This document shows, piece by piece, positions 6,859-9,125 of a stretch of 9,125 bases of DNA. Under the pieces are notes generated by a model. That model made no database searches and was not told the DNA's origin. It saw nothing but the letters and a program-made list of their open reading frames with translations. The position numbers and the translations under genes were made by a program. Source of the DNA: Prevotellaceae bacterium (GTDB taxonomy: Bacteria > Bacteroidota > Bacteroidia > Bacteroidales > Bacteroidaceae); the NCBI GenBank assembly GCA_030536165.1, contig JAUNQM010000080.1, positions 1 to 9,125 on the forward strand. The letters run 5' to 3'. Position 1 is the stretch's first letter; each line of letters opens with the position of its first letter.

Positions 6859-8604
6859 TTAGTTTTGTTCGTAGCTGCTGTTTTCGCCGCTTCCGAATGC
6901 TGGATTCTGCACCAGGTTGGTGTTTGCCTTAATCTCATCGAGGTTGTAAGGCCAGTAAATGGCTTCCATACGAGTGAGTTTACTATCGATGACAGAGCCG
7001 TTTTCTGTGCTCTTTAGTCTGACTTTCGTACGGAGATATTTAGTGTTTCCTTCGCGCTGAGCCCTGCGTACCAGGTCGAAATAGCGCTTGCCTTCGAAGA
7101 TAAGTTCACGTTCACGCTCGTCATATACGAGGTCTGTTATCAACTCCTTGCTTGGATAATTGGCTATCTGGAGCGTGTCTTTTAATGTTGCCTGATAGAG
7201 TGAACGCTTGTTTATTGCAGTCACAAGTTCGAATGCACGATTGCGCAGATCTACATCTTTTTCAGAAAGTGTGCTTGCGCCTTCGTCCATTAACTGCGAC
7301 AGGGCTTCTGCTTTCAAAAGCATAATGTCGGTCAGGCGATAGATTATGTAGTTTGATTTGTTGCGTGAGTCATAGTTGCTGCCATAGGTTGGATAAACGG
7401 CTCCCCAGCTACCACTGGTGTAGAATGAATTGGCATTAGGGTCGCCTAACATGACATTTGAACTAACTGTGAATTTATTGATTGCGTTCGGTGTAGGGTC
7501 GCTTCCGCCACCTACAAAGCGGAAATTCTCATACGCTCTACCGTCATATTTATTGGAGAATATCACTGGAGTGGTAAGAGAAATGTCAGATGCAACATAT
7601 TCTGATGGCTTTACATAAGGCTCTGGACGTCCACCGAAGAAATCACTTACAGGTCCATTAGACGGCATGTTACCTTCGCTTCCCTTGACGAATGTAAGTT
7701 CAAAGATGGTCTCGCTGCTGCCTCCTTCGACGAAGATGGATGTGAATGCGTTGCCGAAATAGTTGGTATAGCCGCTATATTTAGTTGCGATAAGAGGATA
7801 GTCGTTGAAGTCGGAGAAGTCGTGTTCGACCCTATCCTCGTTTTCTTCAGCTTGCTTTTTCTTTGCTTCAATAATCAAATCTGCATATTTGATGCAGTTG
7901 TTGTAGTCTTTTTTCCAAAGGTACATGTCGCAAAGCAAGGCATAGATTGCTTGCTGTGTCATACGTCCTGTCTGATAGTTTTCTTTGGTTTCGGGATATT
8001 TCTGGATTGCATCGCCTTTGACTTGCTCTAATGATGCAATCAAGTTATCGAGAACTTGTTCAAACGGAGTTGCAGGCAGATTAAGCGTCTGGTCGTCGCT
8101 AAGGAATGCTTCTTCTGTGTAAGGCACATCGCGGAAAGTGCGAATCAGATAGAAATAGCACAACGAACGAATTGCCGTTAGTTCAGCAATATGTGCTTTC
8201 AACTCAGTAGGAGCGTAGGCAGGATCCTTCGCTGCAACCTGTGGAGCATAAAGCATGGCGATGTTGCAACGGTTAATGATGGAATAAAAGTCCGCCCATG
8301 ATGTATAGGCATTGTTAGCCGTGAGGTTTCCTTTCAGGACACGCTCAAGGTTTACATCTCTTTCTATCGTACCATTGTTTATGACATTCTCGGAACGGAA
8401 TTCACCCCAAATCATTATTCTGCTGAGATAACCATACGACTGCATTCCAGAATAACAACCAGCAATGACGTTTTCCACATCGCTCTTTTCGTTCCAGAAC
8501 TGTTCGAGTGTTATCACGTTCTGAGGGTCAACTTCGAGAAAATCCCCACAACTTGAAAGCGAGAACAAGGCAACTATGACATATATGTTGATAATCTTTT
8601 TCAT
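6859..8604 (-). CDS. SusD/RagB-like outer-membrane lipoprotein
   Basis: The product is 581 residues, normal for SusD-like proteins. ATG at 8604 is chosen because it puts MKKIINIYVIVALFSLSSC at the N-terminus, a clear lipoprotein signal with acylated Cys19; the frame can be extended only to a TTG at 8631, which adds nine polar residues ahead of it. Family signatures in order: CGDFLEVDPQ after the Cys, FWNEKSDVENVIAGCYSGM (36-54), WADFYSIINRCNIAML (103-118), ELTAIRSLCYFYLIRTFRDVP (141-161), the helical MTQQAIYALLCDMYLWKKDY (215-234), NYIIYRLTDIMLLKAEAL (418-435) and VYDERERELIFEGKRYFDL (493-511). These are the TPR-like helices and C-terminal SusD fold. Such proteins cap a SusC transporter and hold its substrate on the surface. 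Its partner is the SusC-like gene ending 41 bases upstream. A Lys/Glu-rich stretch (247-260) between the N- and C-terminal halves is probably a surface loop. Confidence 0.97.
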   Translation of the reverse strand: MKKIINIYVIVALFSLSSCGDFLEVDPQNVITLEQFWNEKSDVENVIAGCYSGMQSYGYLSRIMIWGEFRSENVINNGTIERDVNLERVLKGNLTANNAYTSWADFYSIINRCNIAMLYAPQVAAKDPAYAPTELKAHIAELTAIRSLCYFYLIRTFRDVPYTEEAFLSDDQTLNLPATPFEQVLDNLIASLEQVKGDAIQKYPETKENYQTGRMTQQAIYALLCDMYLWKKDYNNCIKYADLIIEAKKKQAEENEDRVEHDFSDFNDYPLIATKYSGYTNYFGNAFTSIFVEGGSSETIFELTFVKGSEGNMPSNGPVSDFFGGRPEPYVKPSEYVASDISLTTPVIFSNKYDGRAYENFRFVGGGSDPTPNAINKFTVSSNVMLGDPNANSFYTSGSWGAVYPTYGSNYDSRNKSNYIIYRLTDIMLLKAEALSQLMDEGASTLSEKDVDLRNRAFELVTAINKRSLYQATLKDTLQIANYPSKELITDLVYDERERELIFEGKRYFDLVRRAQREGNTKYLRTKVRLKSTENGSVIDSKLTRMEAIYWPYNLDEIKANTNLVQNPAFGSGENSSYEQN

Positions 8605-8614
8605 ATTATATTCG

Positions 8615-8638
8615 ATTATTCGATAGTTCAATTATTCG
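8615..8638 (-). repeat. Direct repeat CGAATAAT before the SusD-like gene
   Basis: CGAATAAT occurs twice, 16 bases apart (8631-8638 and 8615-8622), in the 41-base spacer between the SusC-like stop and the SusD-like ATG at 8604. There is no Shine-Dalgarno sequence. It has the same general design as the other spacers, two A-rich boxes just ahead of the start codon, but a different box sequence. Confidence 0.45.
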
Positions 8639-8645
8639 GTTAGAA

Positions 8646-9125
8646 TTAGAAAGTGATGTTTACTCCCAGGGTATATGAACGTGCTCGTGGCGTCTGCCCC
8701 CAGTCGGTAGCAGCACCGTAGCCTCCGTAGCTGACATCAGGGTCAACACCAGTATATTTAGTCAATATAAATGGGTTGTTGGCACTCAGGTAGAAACTTA
8801 ATTGGTTCAAACCGATTGCCTTGAGCTGTTTCTTCTTGAACGAATATGAAATCTGAGCATAACTCATTCGCAAATAAGAACCATCTTCTACGAATCGGTC
8901 ACTTACAAGAGTGTTATAGTTTGATGTTGCTCCATACATTGCACGAGGAATGCTTGTCTCGTCGCCTTCCTTGCGCCAACGATAGTTTACTGCCTGGCTT
9001 TGGTTATTATTGCCAATCATAGCCTCTGCATCAAGACGTGCCATATTGAGAATCTTGTTGCCTACACGGTAAGTGAACTGTGTGTTGAATCGCCAGTCTT
9101 TATATGTAAAGGTGAAACCGAAACC
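8646..9125 (-). CDS. SusC-like TonB-dependent transporter, C-terminal 159 residues
   Basis: The frame is open from the right edge of the window to a TAA at 8646-8648, giving 159 residues. It is a gene fragment only because the window cuts it; the methionine at 9044 is internal, since the frame continues without a stop to 9125. The sequence is typical of the last barrel strands of SusC/RagA proteins: FNTQFTYRVGNKILN, then ATSNYNTLVSDRFVEDGSYL with RMSYAQISYSF, NQLSFYLSANNPFILTKYTG, VDPDVSYGGYG, and the terminal strand ARSYTLGVNITF ending in Phe, the usual outer-membrane barrel signal for assembly. It directly precedes the SusD-like gene with a 41-base spacer, the standard susC-susD order. Nothing can be said about its substrate. 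Confidence 0.95.
   Translation of the reverse strand, partial: GFGFTFTYKDWRFNTQFTYRVGNKILNMARLDAEAMIGNNNQSQAVNYRWRKEGDETSIPRAMYGATSNYNTLVSDRFVEDGSYLRMSYAQISYSFKKKQLKAIGLNQLSFYLSANNPFILTKYTGVDPDVSYGGYGAATDWGQTPRARSYTLGVNITF

Noticed and set aside
8604..8631. Earlier TTG start for the SusD-like gene
   Set aside because: It would add nine polar residues ahead of a standard lipoprotein signal and would run through the direct repeat. ATG at 8604 fits much better.

Overview
The window looks like chromosomal DNA of a Bacteroidota member, most like Prevotella and its relatives. The evidence is SusC/SusD-type outer-membrane genes, several lipoproteins with Bacteroidota-style signal peptides, AT-rich spacers, and start codons without a Shine-Dalgarno sequence. 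The taxon below phylum level is an inference from the style of the sequence. All five genes lie on the minus strand, so transcription runs from the right end (9125) towards position 1. I see no rRNA, tRNA, CRISPR array, transposase or integrase.

In transcription order: (1) 9125-8646, the last 159 residues of a SusC-like TonB-dependent transporter that continues beyond the right edge. (2) 8604-6859, its SusD-like lipoprotein partner. (3) 6858-6501, a 358-base non-coding gap, the only sizeable one. It holds a potential G-quadruplex on the template strand just after the susD-like stop, a long inverted repeat, and five near-perfect palindromes spaced 23-24 bp apart. (4) 6500-4452 and (5) 4409-2748, two different lipoproteins, each with two fasciclin (FAS1)-like domains and an extra C-terminal beta-rich domain. 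(6) 2729-1, a second and divergent SusC-like transporter. Its first 909 residues are present and the rest runs off the left edge. A second SusD-like gene would be expected just beyond position 1.

The genes probably form one outer-membrane uptake or binding locus: transporter plus lid, two surface FAS1 lipoproteins, then another transporter. No glycoside hydrolase, protease, sulfatase or sensor/regulator gene is present, so the substrate cannot be read from the window. Junctions inside the blocks are short (18 to 42 bases), which suggests co-transcription. The 358-base gap is the natural place for separate control of the FAS1-SusC block. The most unusual parts are the palindrome array, a leader element repeated before two of the genes, and the odd N-terminus of the second transporter.
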